Shown here one piece after another: positions 1 through 8,968 of a stretch of 64,000 nucleotides of DNA. The notes under the pieces are model-generated. The model was not told the origin of the DNA. It searched no databases and saw only the letters and a program-made list of their open reading frames with translations. The DNA is taken from NCBI RefSeq assembly GCF_047238345.1, contig NZ_JBDFMQ010000001.1, positions 1,860,001 through 1,924,000 on the forward strand, given 5' to 3'. This stretch comes from Shouchella sp047238345 (GTDB lineage: Bacteria > Bacillota > Bacilli > Bacillales > Bacillaceae_D). Position numbers and translations under genes: made by a program. Within the stretch, counting starts at the first letter, position 1; each line of letters begins with the position of its first letter.

Positions 1-419
1 TCAAGTTGTGCATGATGCAATCCTACTGCTCGATCTTCTTCGCTACTATCTGCGAATGGCTCTTCCGCTTGTTCTTGAGCTTCCGTTGTTCGTTTTGCAT
101 AAGGAAGTGCCTCTAGTCGTTCATACGGAATTTCTTTACCAGTATCCACACAGATTCCGTAAGTTCCTTCTTCCATACGCTCTAAGGCTTCATTAATTTC
201 TGAAAGACGTTGTTCATCGGCTTCATTAATCGTCTGCGACTTTACACGGTCTTCATATTCTGAAGCAGTTTCAGCTAAATGATTATCCACACCTCTGGCA
301 ATATCACCACGAATTTCAGACATTTCTCCTTCAGGAGTAGAGGTCCGATTTTCTATTGATGCTTTCATTGATTCTAATTCTTTTTTCAAAAATTTAAATT
401 GATCATTCGTTAATGACAT
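1..419 (-). CDS. DksA/TraR-type general stress protein, YteA/YocK-like, C-terminus cut by window start
   Basis: The frame reads on the minus strand from an ATG at 419 and is still open at base 1, so the C-terminus, where the family carries its zinc finger, lies outside the window. An AGGAGG ribosome site sits just upstream (rev. comp. of 421-430). About 139 residues are visible: an acidic helical hairpin with SEIRGDIARG, then YGICVDTGKEIPYERLEALPYA-type text, which is the pre-zinc-finger signature of DksA-like proteins. YocK in B. subtilis is sigma-B controlled, and a sigma-B-like promoter lies at 450-475. Regulation of rRNA promoters, as for E. coli DksA, is not shown for the Bacillus members. 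Confidence 0.85.
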   Translation of the reverse strand, partial: MSLTNDQFKFLKKELESMKASIENRTSTPEGEMSEIRGDIARGVDNHLAETASEYEDRVKSQTINEADEQRLSEINEALERMEEGTYGICVDTGKEIPYERLEALPYAKRTTEAQEQAEEPFADSSEEDRAVGLHHAQL

Positions 420-449
420 AAGCCATCCTCCTATCGTATATAGTCTACT

Positions 450-475
450 GTTCCCTTATCATTCTTTGTTCAAAC
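450..475 (-). promoter_or_regulatory. candidate sigma-B promoter of the DksA-like gene
   Basis: On the minus strand: GTTTGA, 14 bases, GGGAAC, about 30 bases before the start codon. The sigma-B consensus is GTTTAA-N12-15-GGGWAW, so each hexamer has one mismatch. The homologue yocK is a known sigma-B general stress gene, which strengthens the call. There is no sigma-A alternative of equal quality nearby. Confidence 0.5.
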
Positions 476-501
476 AAATAGACATTGGAAGACGACAGAC
501 A

Positions 502-1266
502 TTAAATGACATCACGCTTTTTGAAAAGCATATGCCCGAGAATGAGGAAAAGGATGCTATGTCCTAGTATAAAGAGAACTGATTGCCATAAACCATCAAA
601 CGGCGCTGAGAACATTTGCAGTTCAAAAATGTTAATTAAATCAACATGGGTTAATACAATCCATTTCGGCCATTCAAAAAACTCGTTTAGAGTCGTAAAT
701 ATTCCACCGAAAAAATAAGGGATAAGCGCAACGACAATTGTAATAGCTGTGTTTCGAGTCAGTGTCGCAATTAAAAGGGCAAGTGTAAAATAAAAGGTCA
801 TCCCAGGTAAAGAATACAACATAAACCGAAGTGTTGTGAGAAACCCTTCTCCCCACGATAAGCTAGAATCACCGTTAAAGAGAATCATATGAATTGGGTA
901 GATGACGAGACTCATAGCGATATAGAGTCCTAAACCAATTAAAAGGGTGGTAACCCATTTTGCAAATAATAAAGTGTGACGGGAAACAGGACGAATTAGT
1001 AATTGCTTAATCGTTCCAGAGCGAAACTCACCTGCAACAGCACCTGTCATTTGTATTACAACGTATATGTTAATCATTTGGGCAAGCGTCGTAAAACCAA
1101 GAACGAGAAAAAGCTGACCTAGTAAAACACTCCCAGCAAATGAGTCTGCCAGTAGCGTAAGGCCGGTTCCTAGCAATAGACTTCCAAAGAGGACGATAAG
1201 AAAGATCCATATTTTCCGTCCATACCATGCTTTTTTAAATTCGTTTTTCATTAGCGAAAGCATCAT
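502..1266 (-). CDS. ABC-2 type transporter permease
   Basis: 254 residues with six hydrophobic segments, roughly at 20-40, 55-80, 105-130, 145-170, 175-195 and 225-245. The arrangement and the AGEFRSGTIKQLLIRPVSR stretch between segments 2 and 3 are typical of ABC-2 exporter permeases (the EcsB/NatB/BcrB-like group). The start is the ATG at 1266 behind AAGGAGG; it overlaps the ATPase stop by 4 bases (ATGA), so the two are translationally coupled. It should form a membrane exporter with the ATPase at 1263-2195. The substrate cannot be read from sequence; relatives export antimicrobial peptides, sodium or unknown solutes. Confidence 0.85.
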   Translation of the reverse strand: MMLSLMKNEFKKAWYGRKIWIFLIVLFGSLLLGTGLTLLADSFAGSVLLGQLFLVLGFTTLAQMINIYVVIQMTGAVAGEFRSGTIKQLLIRPVSRHTLLFAKWVTTLLIGLGLYIAMSLVIYPIHMILFNGDSSLSWGEGFLTTLRFMLYSLPGMTFYFTLALLIATLTRNTAITIVVALIPYFFGGIFTTLNEFFEWPKWIVLTHVDLINIFELQMFSAPFDGLWQSVLFILGHSILFLILGHMLFKKRDVI

Positions 1267-2195
1267 TTTGGCGTCCCTCCTTTTTCTTCTGTTAAGGAGA
1301 AGTACGCATCTTCTAAGCGTTTTTTATACGATAAGCTATAGACCGATAAAGATGCTTGACTGAGTTTATGAATAACGTTTGGAATTTCTTGAAACGATAC
1401 ATTCTTAATCTCTAAATGTTGCTCGATCTGTGCCACGTTCCACTCTTCTTTTAAGAGCTGTTCGGCCTCGAATAGTGGCTCTACTTCAATTGATACCGTG
1501 ACCGTTTCCGATTGTTCTTTCATTGCCTTCACACTTACTTCATCGACGAGCTGGCCATTTTTAATAATGACAGCACGGTCACACAACATCTCAATTTCAC
1601 TTAGTTGGTGACTTGAAACAAGTAATGTTACTTCATCTTTTGTGGCAAGCTGCCGTAAATAGTCCCTGAGATCTCGTATCCCTTGAGGGTCTAATCCATT
1701 CGTTGGTTCGTCTAAAAGCAAGACACTTGGACGATGCAAAATTGAAATAGCAATGCCTAGACGTTGCTTCATTCCTAATGAATATGACTTTACTTTTTTA
1801 TGTATCGCATGTTCTAAATCTACAAGTTTCACGACTTCTTCCATTCGTTCTTTCGTGATAGGCCGTGGACTCATATCTGCAAAATGCTGTAAATTTTGCA
1901 TACCTGTTAAGTAGGTATATAAATCTGGGTTTTCAACAATGGCACCTACATGTTCTAGCGCTTGCTCGCGATTTAAAGATAGGCTGTTTCCTTCAATATA
2001 AACCTCCCCGTCATCTGGTTTAATGAGTGAAACCATCATCCGAATTGTCGTTGTTTTTCCAGATCCATTCGGTCCTAAGAACCCATAAATTTTACCCCGT
2101 TCCAGCGAAAAGGATAAGTCTTGAATCACCGGCTTTCCGCCGAGCGACTTACTTAAATGTTCAACGACTAAAGGGTACGCGTTCATTTCCATCAT
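1263..2195 (-). CDS. ABC transporter ATP-binding protein (ABC-2 exporter partner)
   Basis: 310 residues from the ATG at 2195 (MMEMNAYPL). That start has AAAGGAG five bases upstream, whereas the ATG seven codons further upstream has no ribosome site. Walker A is GPNGSGKTTT, the signature is YSLGMKQRLGIA, Walker B is VLLLDEPTNGLD, and the switch histidine is in VSSHQLSEIE. The order and wording place it with the BcrA/NatA drug-exporter ATPases. The C-terminal 80 residues form the accessory domain common in this group. A TATAAT at 2225-2230 (minus strand) may be the -10 of the two-gene operon; no good -35 is visible. Confidence 0.92.
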   Translation of the reverse strand: MMEMNAYPLVVEHLSKSLGGKPVIQDLSFSLERGKIYGFLGPNGSGKTTTIRMMVSLIKPDDGEVYIEGNSLSLNREQALEHVGAIVENPDLYTYLTGMQNLQHFADMSPRPITKERMEEVVKLVDLEHAIHKKVKSYSLGMKQRLGIAISILHRPSVLLLDEPTNGLDPQGIRDLRDYLRQLATKDEVTLLVSSHQLSEIEMLCDRAVIIKNGQLVDEVSVKAMKEQSETVTVSIEVEPLFEAEQLLKEEWNVAQIEQHLEIKNVSFQEIPNVIHKLSQASLSVYSLSYKKRLEDAYFSLTEEKGGTPK

Positions 2196-2269
2196 GTACA
2201 CTCCTTTCACTTCCAATTAGAGTCATTATACGCACACTTTTCACTTAACGTACAGAGAGACGGCTCAAA

Positions 2270-2306
2270 AAAGCACGACTGCAGCTTGTCACTACAATCG
2301 TGCTTT
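2270..2306 (-). terminator. rho-independent terminator after parC
   Basis: On the minus strand the arms AAAGCACGA and TCGTGCTTT (2298-2306 and 2270-2278) pair perfectly and are followed by a T run. It ends the parE-parC transcript and insulates it from the ABC operon downstream. Confidence 0.85.
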
Positions 2307-2320
2307 CTGTATATTTATTC

Positions 2321-4753
2321 TTACTCTGTCGTATCAATGACGATTTTTAAATGTTGTGCTTTTCCACGCTCATTCTCATCATATGCGTATGAACCGTTCG
2401 AATAGCGATCGGCTCGACGATACGTACTCGGGTCAACAAGCACACGCTCGTCTCGATCGGTTTGAATGATAAATTGTTTTGTTTCTGATGTAATCTTTTT
2501 AAAGCCGACTAAGCGGTGTGGGTTTGATTTTAATTCTCGCAGTAAAACAGAACCGCGTTTGTTTCGACTTGATTTTTCAAATTCAGTAATCGGCATGCGT
2601 TTAACGGACCCTCTTTGCGTGACACAAAGGAATTCAACTGAATCTTCAAGTTCAAACGTTTCAAAGCCAACAATGAAATCATCAGGTTTGACGTTCATCC
2701 CCTTCACACCAGCTGCTCGCTGTCCAACGAGAGATACATCGGTTTCTGAGAACCATAAGCCATAGCCTAAATGTGTTGCTGCAAAAAGTTCTTTCTTGCC
2801 ATTTGTTTTTTCTACAGATGCTAACGCGTCATCTTCTTTTAGTTTAAGCGCCATAAGTGGCTTTGAGTGGCGTTGAGCTTGATATAACTTTAATTCTGAT
2901 CGTTTAATCATCCCATTGCGAGTCATAAACAGCAACGACTCTCCTGTATCAAACGATGAAACGATCATCGATTCAACCAGTTCGTCATCGGAATCGATCG
3001 GAATTAAATTGGCAATGTGCTGACCGTCATCTTTCCAGCGTATATCCGGGAGCTGGTGAATCGGCAAATAGAGATAGTTGCCTTTTTTCGTAAAGAGAAG
3101 CAGGACATCTGTCGTGGATGCGACTTGGGATTGCAGCACCGTATCACCTGTTTTCATACCAGGTGCATCCTTGCTTGATGCTGTATGAGATCGAAGGCTT
3201 GTCCGTTTCACGTACCCTGAATGAGTAATTGTGACGCGAACATCCTCTGTTGCAACGAGCTGATCCATATCAATCTTTATTTCTTCAATTTCTTCTTTAA
3301 TAACGGTTCGACGCTCAGAATGAAATTGTTTCTTTACTTGTAGCAGCTCTTTTTTAATGACGCTAATTAATTTTTTCTCACTTGCAAGAATCGCTTCCAG
3401 TTCAGCGATTCGCTTTTTTAATTCATCTGCTTCTTGCTCAAGCGTTGTAATATCTGTATTTGTTAAACGATAAAGTTGCAAATTCACGATCGCTTCGGAT
3501 TGCGGTTCGGTAAAGGCAAACTGATCTTGAAGGTTTTGTTTTGCATCTTTTTTATCTTTTGATGCGCGAATGACCGCAATGACTTCATCTAAAATGGAAA
3601 CAGCTTTGATGAGGCCTTCGACAATGTGGGCACGCTCTTGTGCTTTTTTTAATTCAAATTGCGATTTTCTTGTGAACACATCTTTTTGGTGGTCAATATA
3701 TGCTTGCAACAGTGCTTTAAGGCCCATAAGTTGTGGCGTCTTTTTGTAAATCGCAACCATATTGAAATGATACATCACTTGCAAGTCGGTATGCTTAAAC
3801 AAGTAGTTTAAGATGGCGTTTGGTTCCGCTTCTTTTTTCAATTCCACGACAATCTTCATGCCTGTTCGATCGGTATCGTCTCGTACTTCGGCGATGCCAT
3901 CTACTTTTTTATCAAACCGAATTTCGTCCATTTTCTTAACAAGGTTGGCTTTTACGACTTCATAAGGGAGTTCGGTTATCACGATTTGCGTGCGACCGCC
4001 TCGTACTTCTTCAAAAGCAGTTTTCGCACGGACAACGACTTTTCCTTTTCCGGTTTCATACGCTTTGCGAATACCATCCAAGCCTTGGACGATTCCGCCT
4101 GTTGGAAAATCAGGCCCTTTAATAATTGTGAGAAGATCATCAATTGTTGTTTCTGGCTTTTCCATTAAGCGAACAGCGCCATCAATGATTTCTGGTAGAT
4201 GATGAGGTGGGATATCCGTTGCGTACCCTGCGGAGATACCGGTTGAACCATTCACTAAGAGATTTGGGTACATGGCTGGCAACACGACCGGTTCTTCAAT
4301 GGAATCATCGAAGTTCGGAATGTAGTCTACCGTTCCCTTGTCCAGATCCCGCATGAGTTCTGCGCTAATCTTTGACAAACGAGCTTCTGTATAACGCATG
4401 GCTGCAGGGGGATCGCCATCAATTGACCCGTTATTTCCGTGCATATCAATTAAGAGTTGACGTACTTTCCAATCTTGACTCATACGAACCATCGCATCAT
4501 AGACAGAACTATCACCATGTGGATGATAGTTCCCAATAACATTTCCGACCGTTTTTGCTGCTTTTCGATAAGGTTTGTCCGCAGTATTTCCATCTGTATA
4601 CATCGCATACAGAATACGACGCTGCACCGGTTTTAACCCATCCCTTGCATCAGGTAGTGCTCGTTCTTGAATAATGTACTTACTATATCGACTAAAGCGA
4701 TCTCCAATTACATCTTCTAGGGGGAGATCAAGGTACTTTTCTGCTTTTGCCAT
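2321..4753 (-). CDS. parC: DNA topoisomerase IV subunit A
   Basis: 810 residues. Topoisomerase IV subunit A is the DNA breakage-reunion subunit that decatenates daughter chromosomes with ParE. The CAP-domain text HPHGDSSVYDAMVRMSQDW contains the quinolone-resistance region (Ser-Ser after HPHGD, the sensitive form). The catalytic tyrosine lies in AMRYTEARLS. The rest is the coiled-coil tower and the six-blade C-terminal domain, which lacks the long acidic GyrA tail and has RGSVKRM-type blade repeats instead of a clean GyrA box, supporting ParC over GyrA. The ATG directly follows the parE TAA, with GGGGAGG upstream, so the pair is an operon. Confidence 0.97.
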   Translation of the reverse strand: MAKAEKYLDLPLEDVIGDRFSRYSKYIIQERALPDARDGLKPVQRRILYAMYTDGNTADKPYRKAAKTVGNVIGNYHPHGDSSVYDAMVRMSQDWKVRQLLIDMHGNNGSIDGDPPAAMRYTEARLSKISAELMRDLDKGTVDYIPNFDDSIEEPVVLPAMYPNLLVNGSTGISAGYATDIPPHHLPEIIDGAVRLMEKPETTIDDLLTIIKGPDFPTGGIVQGLDGIRKAYETGKGKVVVRAKTAFEEVRGGRTQIVITELPYEVVKANLVKKMDEIRFDKKVDGIAEVRDDTDRTGMKIVVELKKEAEPNAILNYLFKHTDLQVMYHFNMVAIYKKTPQLMGLKALLQAYIDHQKDVFTRKSQFELKKAQERAHIVEGLIKAVSILDEVIAVIRASKDKKDAKQNLQDQFAFTEPQSEAIVNLQLYRLTNTDITTLEQEADELKKRIAELEAILASEKKLISVIKKELLQVKKQFHSERRTVIKEEIEEIKIDMDQLVATEDVRVTITHSGYVKRTSLRSHTASSKDAPGMKTGDTVLQSQVASTTDVLLLFTKKGNYLYLPIHQLPDIRWKDDGQHIANLIPIDSDDELVESMIVSSFDTGESLLFMTRNGMIKRSELKLYQAQRHSKPLMALKLKEDDALASVEKTNGKKELFAATHLGYGLWFSETDVSLVGQRAAGVKGMNVKPDDFIVGFETFELEDSVEFLCVTQRGSVKRMPITEFEKSSRNKRGSVLLRELKSNPHRLVGFKKITSETKQFIIQTDRDERVLVDPSTYRRADRYSNGSYAYDENERGKAQHLKIVIDTTE

Positions 4754-6721
4754 TTATGCTTCCTCCCCAACATGAAGGTTTTCATTTTCTAGGATGTTCG
4801 TCTCTTCTTCTAAACCAAATGCTACGTGGCTTTCTATCCATTTCCGTCGAGGCTCTACTTTGTCACCCATCAAAGTTGCTACATGTCTTTCTGCACGAGC
4901 AGCATCTTCTAATCGAACACGAATTAATGTACGTGTCTCGGGATCCATCGTTGTTTCCCAAAGCTGCGTTGCGTTCATCTCACCTAAACCTTTATAGCGT
5001 TGTACGGTTGAGCCTTTCCCAATCGTCTTTAACGCTTTTTGGAGTTCGGTTTCTTCCCACGCATATTCGACTTTCTCTTTCGCCCCTGAACCTTTGCTCA
5101 CTTTATACAGAGGTGGCAGTGCAATGTAAATTTTGCCACTATCAAGGAGAGGTTTCATATAGCGATAGAAGAACGTTAATAGCAATACTTGGATATGCGC
5201 TCCATCTGTATCTGCATCGGTCATAATGACAATTTTGTCGTAATTACAGTCTGATAAGTCAAAATCAGCGCCAACACCAGCGCCAATCGTGTGGATGATT
5301 GTGCGAATTTCTTCGTTTTTCATAATATCATCAAGTTTTGCTTTTTCCGTATTAATCACTTTGCCTCGCAGTGGTAGTACAGCTTGGAATTTCCGATCCC
5401 GTCCTTGCTTTGCTGAACCACCGGCTGAATCCCCCTCGACTAAATAAAGCTCATTTCGCTCAGGATTTCGGGATTGTGCAGGCGTTAACTTCCCACTCAA
5501 TAATACATCTTTTCGCTTGTTTTTCTTTCCATTTCGAGCATCTTCACGAGCTTTGCGGGCGGCTTCCCGTGCTTGAGCTGCTTTAATGGACTTTTTGATC
5601 AAAGAAGTCGCAACTGTTGGATTCTCTTCTAAATAGTAGGAGAGCTGCTCTGAAATAATGGCATCAACTGCTGGTCTGGCTTCTGCAGTACCAAGCTTGC
5701 TTTTCGTTTGACCTTCAAACTGAAGTTTCGCTTCTGGTACACGAACCGAAATGACAGCGGTAAAACCTTCACGAATGTCTGAGCCATCAAGTTTTTTGTC
5801 TTTCTCTTTAAGCAAGCCGACTTTTTTCGCATGTTCGTTCATCATTCTTGTGACCGCCGTCTTTGCGCCAAGTTCATGAGTACCTCCATCACGCGTCCGA
5901 ACATTATTGACAAAGGATAAGACGTTCTCTGTATACGCATCATGAAATTGAAAAGAAAAGTCCATTTCAATCCCGTTTGTTTGTCCTGAAAATGACACAA
6001 CAGGATGTAGCGGTTCTTTTCCTTCATTTAAATAATCAACAAACGCTTCCAACCCCGTTTCGAATTGAAAGAGCTCTTCCATCTCTTTTCCTGCTCGTTC
6101 GTCTTTTAACGTAATTGCAACGCCACGTAATAAAAACGCCGCTTCTCTTAAACGCTCGGAAAGCATCTCGGTATTAAAATTAACGTTTGAGAAAATGGAC
6201 TCATCGGGTTTAAAGCGAACAATCGTTCCAGACCCTCTTGTTTTGCCTTTTTTTTCTAACGTTGTGACTGGTTTCCCACCCTTTTCGAATCGCTGTACAT
6301 ACCGGTGACCATCTCGTTTAATATCTACTTCTAACCAACTCGAAAGGGCATTAACAACAGAAGCACCTACACCGTGTAAACCGCCACTTGTTGCATAGCC
6401 CCCTTGACCGAACTTACCTCCTGCGTGCAAAACGGTAAAAATGACTTCTGGCGTCGGTTTGCCAGATCGGTGCATGCCGACTGGCATCCCTCTTCCTTCA
6501 TCTTGGATGGACACGCTCCCATCTTTATGGATTGTGACATAGATTGAAGCCCCATGCCCTCCTAACGCTTCATCTACGGCGTTATCGACAATTTCATATA
6601 CGAGGTGATGCAACCCACGTGCATCGGTAGAACCAATATACATTCCTGGTCTTTTACGGACTGCCTCGAGCCCCTCAAGTACCTGGATGGAATCATCATT
6701 ATATTCATGTTGTTTTGCCAT
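4754..6721 (-). CDS. parE: DNA topoisomerase IV subunit B
   Basis: 655 residues, the ATPase subunit of topoisomerase IV. The GHKL ATPase domain shows the Asn/Asp motif EIVDNAVDEAL and the lid GGLHGVGASVVNALS. The Toprim domain has the glutamate in LYLVEGDSAGGSAKQGRDR and the metal site DADTDGAHI. The C-terminus QRYKGLGEMNATQLWETTMDP contacts ParC. It starts at the ATG at 6721 behind AAGGGG. Upstream lie a good sigma-A promoter (6776-6804) and a LexA-like site (6757-6768). Confidence 0.97.
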   Translation of the reverse strand: MAKQHEYNDDSIQVLEGLEAVRKRPGMYIGSTDARGLHHLVYEIVDNAVDEALGGHGASIYVTIHKDGSVSIQDEGRGMPVGMHRSGKPTPEVIFTVLHAGGKFGQGGYATSGGLHGVGASVVNALSSWLEVDIKRDGHRYVQRFEKGGKPVTTLEKKGKTRGSGTIVRFKPDESIFSNVNFNTEMLSERLREAAFLLRGVAITLKDERAGKEMEELFQFETGLEAFVDYLNEGKEPLHPVVSFSGQTNGIEMDFSFQFHDAYTENVLSFVNNVRTRDGGTHELGAKTAVTRMMNEHAKKVGLLKEKDKKLDGSDIREGFTAVISVRVPEAKLQFEGQTKSKLGTAEARPAVDAIISEQLSYYLEENPTVATSLIKKSIKAAQAREAARKAREDARNGKKNKRKDVLLSGKLTPAQSRNPERNELYLVEGDSAGGSAKQGRDRKFQAVLPLRGKVINTEKAKLDDIMKNEEIRTIIHTIGAGVGADFDLSDCNYDKIVIMTDADTDGAHIQVLLLTFFYRYMKPLLDSGKIYIALPPLYKVSKGSGAKEKVEYAWEETELQKALKTIGKGSTVQRYKGLGEMNATQLWETTMDPETRTLIRVRLEDAARAERHVATLMGDKVEPRRKWIESHVAFGLEEETNILENENLHVGEEA

Positions 6722-6756
6722 TCCGTTCCCCTTCCTTATTAGCAGCCCACATATGA

Positions 6757-6768
6757 GTACAAGTGTTC
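6757..6768 (-). promoter_or_regulatory. possible LexA (DinR) box upstream of parE
   Basis: The minus strand reads GAACACTTGTAC, against the B. subtilis LexA core GAAC-N4-GTTC, with one mismatch in the right half. It lies 8 bases downstream of the -10 element, where a repressor would block transcription. parE and parC belong to the B. subtilis SOS regulon, which makes the site plausible, but one mismatch in a short motif is weak evidence. Confidence 0.4.
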
Positions 6769-6775
6769 TGTAAAA

Positions 6776-6804
6776 AGAATATACTCCATCTTTATTTTAG
6801 TCAA
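6776..6804 (-). promoter_or_regulatory. sigma-A promoter of parE-parC
   Basis: On the minus strand TTGACT (rev. comp. of 6799-6804), a 17-base spacer and TATTCT (6776-6781) make a good sigma-A promoter about 55 bases before the parE start. Confidence 0.65.
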
Positions 6805-6884
6805 TGTTTTCCTTGATGCAACAGTTTTTTTCTATTAAAACCTTATCACGACTGTTTGAGCACTGCAAATTTTTCCATAAAAAG

Positions 6885-6912
6885 CCCGTACCACAACCAT
6901 TTGCAGTACGGG
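6885..6912 (-). terminator. terminator after the CoA-binding gene
   Basis: CCCGTAC and GTACGGG pair across a short loop; on the minus strand the stem is followed by a C and five T residues. It separates the 6919-7326 gene from the parE promoter. Confidence 0.8.
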
Positions 6913-6918
6913 TATTGT

Positions 6919-7326
6919 TTATTTAAATTTTGCGTGCTCCACTTTAATACAGCGATCCATAACGGTTTCCACGTTATGTTCTTGCAGGTAGTCATATGCC
7001 CCTTTATCAACAACACCTAACTGTGTCCAGAATATAGGAATGCCAGCCTCTACGGTTTCCTTTGCGAGTTCAGGTAAAAATTCGCTTCTGCGGAAGATGT
7101 TTACCATATCAACTTCTACATCTAAGTCTGAAATCGAGCGATAAGATTTTTCGCCTAAAACGTGCTCGACATTAGGATTAATCGGTACAATTTTATACCC
7201 TGCATCTTGCATGGCTTGTGTAACCATGTAGCTTGTACGATCTGGATTATCTGATAATCCAACTACTGCAATACGCTTTTTCGTGTCTAATATTTCTTTT
7301 ATTCGTTGATCAGTTGGGTTTTTCAT
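6919..7326 (-). CDS. CoA-binding domain protein, YccU/YneT-like
   Basis: 135 residues, a single Rossmann-like CoA_binding domain. The motif KKRIAVVGLSDNPDRTSY near the N-terminus is the nucleotide-binding turn, followed by PINPNVEHVLGEKSY and the VDMVNIFRRSEFLPEL strand typical of the family. The usual GVV-x-N/D-x-C region appears as VMDRCIKVEH. The family binds CoA in crystal structures, but no reaction is known. It starts at 7326 behind AAGGAG and lies 15 bases after the transporter gene, so it may be cotranscribed with it. Confidence 0.88.
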   Translation of the reverse strand: MKNPTDQRIKEILDTKKRIAVVGLSDNPDRTSYMVTQAMQDAGYKIVPINPNVEHVLGEKSYRSISDLDVEVDMVNIFRRSEFLPELAKETVEAGIPIFWTQLGVVDKGAYDYLQEHNVETVMDRCIKVEHAKFK

Positions 7327-7341
7327 GTCTGTACACTCCTT

Positions 7342-8895
7342 TTATTGGTTTAGTAGTCCTTTTTCTTGTAAAAATTCACGTGCAACATCAGCCGGATCTT
7401 CGTCATTAATGTCGACACGGTAATTAAGTTCAGAAATTTCGTCTTCGTTACCAACACCAGCTAATTGATTTAAAATATCCTCAAGTTCGGGATACTGGTT
7501 CATCGCAAAGCCACTAACAAGCGGCGCAGCTTGATAAGGTGGGAAGAGTGTACCGTCATCTTCTAACACAACCATATCATACTCCACAATTTGTGGGTCA
7601 GTTGAAAAGACATCGCTCAATTGAATGCTGCCATTTGAAATTGCTTGATAGCGGGTAGAAACATCAATGGTTGTGACGTTGTCAAATTCAAAACCATACA
7701 CTTCTTCAAAGCCACCATATCCATCTTCACGATCAGCAAATTCAAATGTAAAGCCGACATCTAATTCGTTGGCATAAGGAGCAAGATCAGAAATCGTCTC
7801 CACTTCTAGCTCTTCTGCCAAGTCACGTGGCATGGCAAGCGCATACGTATTTTGGAAACCCATTGGTTCGAGCAAGATGTCACCAGTTTCCTCGAAAATC
7901 CCATCGCGAGCTTGCTCATAAGATTCACGCTCATCATAACTAAAGTCTTCAATATTCAATAAATCCGCTAGTACAGTTCCAGTGAATTCAGGGTAAATCG
8001 CGATATCATCGACTTCAAGCGCATTAAAGTTTACACTCGTTGTTCCAAGTGGTGCTATAACTTCGACTTCTAAATCGGTTTTTTGTTCAATTAAATGCTT
8101 GTACATATTTGCTAAGATTGGTGGCTCAGGCCCCATTTTCCCACCGATGACGATATCTGCTTGTCCTACACCACGTACGGCATTGACCGTTGGCGGAACG
8201 AGAACAATTAATAGTGCTAACACAACAACTGCCATTATAGGCTTATAAGATCCAGCTCCTTTTTTCTTTGTGCGACGTTCTGTAAAGCGCAAAATAAAGT
8301 CAAAGAAGAGCGCGAGTAAAGCAGCTGGTAATGCACCGAATAAAATATACTCATTGCTTGTACGCTGGATTCCGAGCATAATAATCTGACCAAGTCCACC
8401 TCCGCCTACTAAGGCAGCTAGCGTGGCCGTTCCTACTATTAAAACCATGGACGTACGAATACCTGCCATGACGGTTGGCATTGCAAGAGGTAGCTCAACT
8501 TTCAACAATCTCTTACGTCCGTTCATCCCCATTCCTTTTGCTGCTTCAATTAACGCAGGGTCAACTTCTTTTATCCCTGTATACGTATTTCGCAATATTG
8601 GCAAGAGCGCATATGCTGTAAGCGCAACAATTGCGGGTGTAATCCCAATCCCTACAAATAGAACTAAAAATCCGAGTAAAGCTAGCGAAGGAATGGTTTG
8701 CAAAACCGCTGCAATGCCGATGACAAATTCAGAATAACGCGTATACCGTGTAAGTAAAATCGCAATTGGAATCGCAATGGCAACGGCAATTAATAACGAG
8801 ATAAGTGAAAGTTGTAGATGTTCCCAAAACGATTGTAGCAATAAGTCTGATCGTTCTTCAAAAAGTGTAAAATAAGATTCCCAAAAAGATGTCAT
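7342..8895 (-). CDS. OpuC/EgtU-type ABC transporter, permease fused to substrate-binding domain
   Basis: 517 residues. Residues 1-210 are a binding-protein-dependent permease with five to six membrane segments and the EAA loop EAAKGMGMNGRKRLLKVELPLAMP. After a further membrane anchor at about 217-240, residues 245-517 form an OpuAC-type solute-binding domain (IVIGGKMGPEP, NFNALEVDDIAIYPEFTGT, GFQNTYALAM). Such fusions occur in OpuC-like and EgtU/BilE transporters, whose ligands include betaine, carnitine, choline and ergothioneine; the ligand here is undetermined. The only in-frame start is the ATG at 8895, which has no Shine-Dalgarno sequence, and an in-frame TAG lies 14 codons upstream. It is paired with the ATPase at 8967. 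Confidence 0.9.
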   Translation of the reverse strand: MTSFWESYFTLFEERSDLLLQSFWEHLQLSLISLLIAVAIAIPIAILLTRYTRYSEFVIGIAAVLQTIPSLALLGFLVLFVGIGITPAIVALTAYALLPILRNTYTGIKEVDPALIEAAKGMGMNGRKRLLKVELPLAMPTVMAGIRTSMVLIVGTATLAALVGGGGLGQIIMLGIQRTSNEYILFGALPAALLALFFDFILRFTERRTKKKGAGSYKPIMAVVVLALLIVLVPPTVNAVRGVGQADIVIGGKMGPEPPILANMYKHLIEQKTDLEVEVIAPLGTTSVNFNALEVDDIAIYPEFTGTVLADLLNIEDFSYDERESYEQARDGIFEETGDILLEPMGFQNTYALAMPRDLAEELEVETISDLAPYANELDVGFTFEFADREDGYGGFEEVYGFEFDNVTTIDVSTRYQAISNGSIQLSDVFSTDPQIVEYDMVVLEDDGTLFPPYQAAPLVSGFAMNQYPELEDILNQLAGVGNEDEISELNYRVDINDEDPADVAREFLQEKGLLNQ

Positions 8896-8927
8896 ACGTG
8901 AATTAAGTGGAATCGATCGTCTGCACG

Positions 8928-8968
8928 AACCCTAACGATTCACTTATCCTTTCAATTACATTAGGGTT
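8928..8968 (-). repeat. 8-bp perfect inverted repeat between the transporter genes
   Basis: AACCCTAA at 8928-8935 and TTAGGGTT at 8961-8968 are perfect complements separated by 25 bases. The second arm overlaps the ATPase stop codon. No T run follows on either strand, so it is not a standard terminator. It may be an mRNA structure influencing the downstream gene, which lacks its own ribosome site. Confidence 0.45.

Noticed and set aside
4747..5226. 159-residue plus-strand open frame opposite parE
   Set aside because: It is the shadow of parE in another frame, with Ser/Leu/His-rich text and no ribosome site.
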